DNA from: Caryophanales bacterium UBA2289
GTDB lineage: Bacteria; Bacillota_I; Bacilli_A; Izemoplasmatales; Hujiaoplasmataceae
Direction: 5' to 3'
NCBI GenBank assembly: GCA_002345505.1
Contig: DDWJ01000007.1
Span: forward strand, 1 to 25,722
Length of the DNA stretch: 25,722 nucleotides
Below, in pieces: positions 24,217 to 25,722 of the stretch. The notes under the pieces were generated by a model that was given only the letters and a program-made list of their open reading frames with translations, made no database searches and was not told the origin of the DNA. The translations under genes and the position numbers were made by a program. Every line of letters begins with the position of its first letter. Position 1 is the stretch's first letter.

Positions 24217-25314
24217 ATGATTTTATGTTTAACGAAAAAAGTTCAAGAATTATTTCATGTTGACAATTTGAATAATTATCCAGAAAAAGATGAACGCATG
24301 TGGCATGTTACCGTTGAGCCTTATGAAAAGAAAAGACTTTTTATCTTTACACATGCTACGACTTCTTATACCCTGATTTTCTATGGTCTAAAAACAAAGC
24401 AATTGAAATATATAGATTTTTATTTCAAAGAAAGTTTGAAGAAAGCTTTAATATTTGATGGATTTACTCCAACTGCAGCGGATGCATTTATAGAACACCA
24501 AGGATCCGTTTCTTTTGGTAAAACCAATAATAGATCAATTATCTCAAATACCACCCAAAGAAAATTTTCGGCATATGGTTTTCTAGATCATATCAGTTTA
24601 GATGATGTGTTTCAAAAAATAACTTCTCATAGAGTTAATCAAATGCTTGGTATTAGTTATAAGACACCTCGAGAACTTATGGAAGAACTGATCCATACCT
24701 TCCTTGATATCACTTCATCTCATGTAGGTTATGATTTAGACATAAAAATTGATTTAGAAGATGAACATGTCATGAGAAGAGTCATTGTTCCAAATCATTA
24801 TACGCTTGATGATTTACACATAGTCATTCAAAAGGTATTTGGTTGGAAAAACATGCATCTCCACGAATTCATTAACATGAATAGCAATCAATCATACACG
24901 CCATTATATGATGATCTCGATGGTTTCGAGCACTCATTAAATTCAAAGTCCATTACTTTAGAGGATGCATTCGATCAGTTCGATGAATGGGTTTATACAT
25001 ATGATTTTGGTGATGACTGGAAACACCATATTATTTGTAGGATGTCCATTCATCAGAAAGAACCTATTAAGACATTGTGTACACATTTTGAAGGAGAGAA
25101 TATTCCTGAAGATGTAGGCGGTGTTTCAGGCTATCAATCTTATAAAAAAATCATGAGTGATAAAAATCATAATGAATATAATGCTTATAAGAATTGGCTT
25201 AAAGAAATTGAATATGAACCTTTTAATCATCTTTTTGTAAATATGAGTTTGTCAAAGGAATGGCCACTTGGATTTAAATCATCACTTTTAAAACTTATAG
25301 GCAATAAATTGTAA
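24217..25314 (+). CDS. DUF6933-like / plasmid pRiA4b ORF-3-like fusion protein
   Basis: A 365-residue protein in two parts. The N-terminal ~140 residues (MILCLTKKVQELFHV…, ERMWHVTVEPYEKKRLFIFTH, YFKESLKKALI) resemble the short DUF6933 proteins, judged from memory. The C-terminal part (about 165-350) is a clear plasmid pRiA4b ORF-3-like domain: YDLDIKIDLEDEHVMRRVIV, LDDLHIVIQKVFGWKNMHLHEF, WVYTYDFGDDWKHHIICR, EDVGGVSGYQSYKKIM. The family's function is unknown; it is widespread on plasmids and islands. GTGAGG (24204-24209) is 7 bases before ATG. The next repeat cluster begins about 50 bases after the stop. Confidence 0.85.
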   Translation: MILCLTKKVQELFHVDNLNNYPEKDERMWHVTVEPYEKKRLFIFTHATTSYTLIFYGLKTKQLKYIDFYFKESLKKALIFDGFTPTAADAFIEHQGSVSFGKTNNRSIISNTTQRKFSAYGFLDHISLDDVFQKITSHRVNQMLGISYKTPRELMEELIHTFLDITSSHVGYDLDIKIDLEDEHVMRRVIVPNHYTLDDLHIVIQKVFGWKNMHLHEFINMNSNQSYTPLYDDLDGFEHSLNSKSITLEDAFDQFDEWVYTYDFGDDWKHHIICRMSIHQKEPIKTLCTHFEGENIPEDVGGVSGYQSYKKIMSDKNHNEYNAYKNWLKEIEYEPFNHLFVNMSLSKEWPLGFKSSLLKLIGNKL

Positions 25315-25365
25315 TTTCTGAGCGTAGCCTGTAAAATATGCATTCACTAAATATATGATTCATGT

Positions 25366-25722
25366 GCCTTAGATGACACAAGACAGACAGTCCTACAGTG
25401 TGACTTTCATACCAACAGACAGTCCCTATACATCCCTGGTGCCAATCTGGAATGTGGAAACATGTTGACTAATGAAAATAAGTATGATCAGGGCTCAGTA
25501 GAGATAACAAGTGTCTGTTAAATGTCAAAAGAAAAATAGCATTTTTTTTGAAAAAACAGATTTCGTCATAAAACACTATGTTCAACAGTAAGGAATTCTT
25601 TAGTTCAATTTTTTGATTTTCATACAGGCGACACAAGAGCGACAGTCCCACAGCATGACTTTCATAATAACCGACAGTCCTGATACATCCCTAGAGCCAT
25701 AAATGGTAAGCCGTTCATAGAA
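25366..25722 (+). repeat. Repeat unit D and following unit, running off the window
   Basis: The same family recurs in the same orientation as at 20.6-21.9 kb. Paired boxes lie at about 25380-25393 and 25402-25425, then CCCTGGTGCCAATCTGG (25433-25449), TGTGGAAACATGTTGACTAA and AAGTATGATCAGGGCTC. A CACTATGTTCAACAGT/GGAATTC tail like that of unit C follows. A second box pair (25617-25648 and 25657-25680) and ACATCCCTAGAGCCA then follow. Boxes at 25402 and 25657 are 255 bases apart. The array continues beyond the window. Confidence 0.85.

Noticed and set aside
25469..25651. Minus-strand 60-codon ORF at the window end
   Set aside because: It lies wholly in repeat unit D, has no ribosome site, and is not open in the matching part of unit C.

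Overview
The window is AT-rich bacterial DNA. It uses the standard code: tryptophan is TGG and many genes stop at TGA. Short intergenic gaps, GGAGG-type ribosome sites and several TTG starts suggest a low-GC Gram-positive or Mollicutes-related bacterium (Acholeplasma/Izemoplasma-like lineages would fit). The sequence alone does not fix the genus. No rRNA, tRNA or CRISPR array was seen.

Layout. (1) 1-1100: a leftward XRE/S24-like regulator with its own promoter and a strong hairpin terminator. (2) 1100-1700: non-coding, partly decayed DNA bounded by a 12-bp inverted repeat. (3) 1703-3873: a compact, translationally coupled mobile module (XRE regulator, tyrosine recombinase, excisionase-like HTH protein, DUF4373/Lin1244-like replication-type protein). 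(4) 3874-4402: non-coding, with a C7/G6 hairpin, a split 9-bp inverted repeat and the likely start of the next operon. (5) 4403-20568: a 16-kb rightward polysaccharide operon. (6) 20569-22060: a cluster of long, structured, previously unfamiliar repeats with an embedded gene scrap. (7) 22061-25314: a type IV AbiEi/AbiEii toxin-antitoxin pair, then a small unknown gene and a DUF6933-like/pRiA4b ORF-3-like fusion. (8) 25315-25722: more copies of the same repeat family, running off the window.

The polysaccharide operon looks nearly self-contained for a Wzx/Wzy-dependent glycan. It starts with a winged-helix regulator fused to a sugar-nucleotide-type Rossmann domain. A monotopic phosphoglycosyl transferase (first sugar onto undecaprenyl phosphate) and a WbuB-like GT4 follow. 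A CapE/CapF/CapG-like trio would make UDP-N-acetyl-L-fucosamine. Next come a second glycosyltransferase, a Wzy-type polymerase and a WbsX-family protein. WecC and WecB would make UDP-ManNAc uronic acid, RmlACDB would make dTDP-L-rhamnose, and Wzx would flip the unit. Three transferases for three dedicated donors is a neat count, so a repeat unit of one initiating sugar plus FucNAc, ManNAcA and rhamnose is a reasonable inference. No chain-length regulator, tyrosine kinase or ligase is in the window.

The most unusual material is the repeat family at 20.6-21.9 kb and 25.4-25.7 kb. Paired boxes of the form TTTCATA...GACAGTCC recur, separated by conserved 100-200 bp segments. Two 280-bp copies lie in perfect tandem and differ at about six positions; one difference turns a G-U pair into G-C inside a hairpin. 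The repeats bracket the AbiE/pRiA4b cassette in direct orientation.
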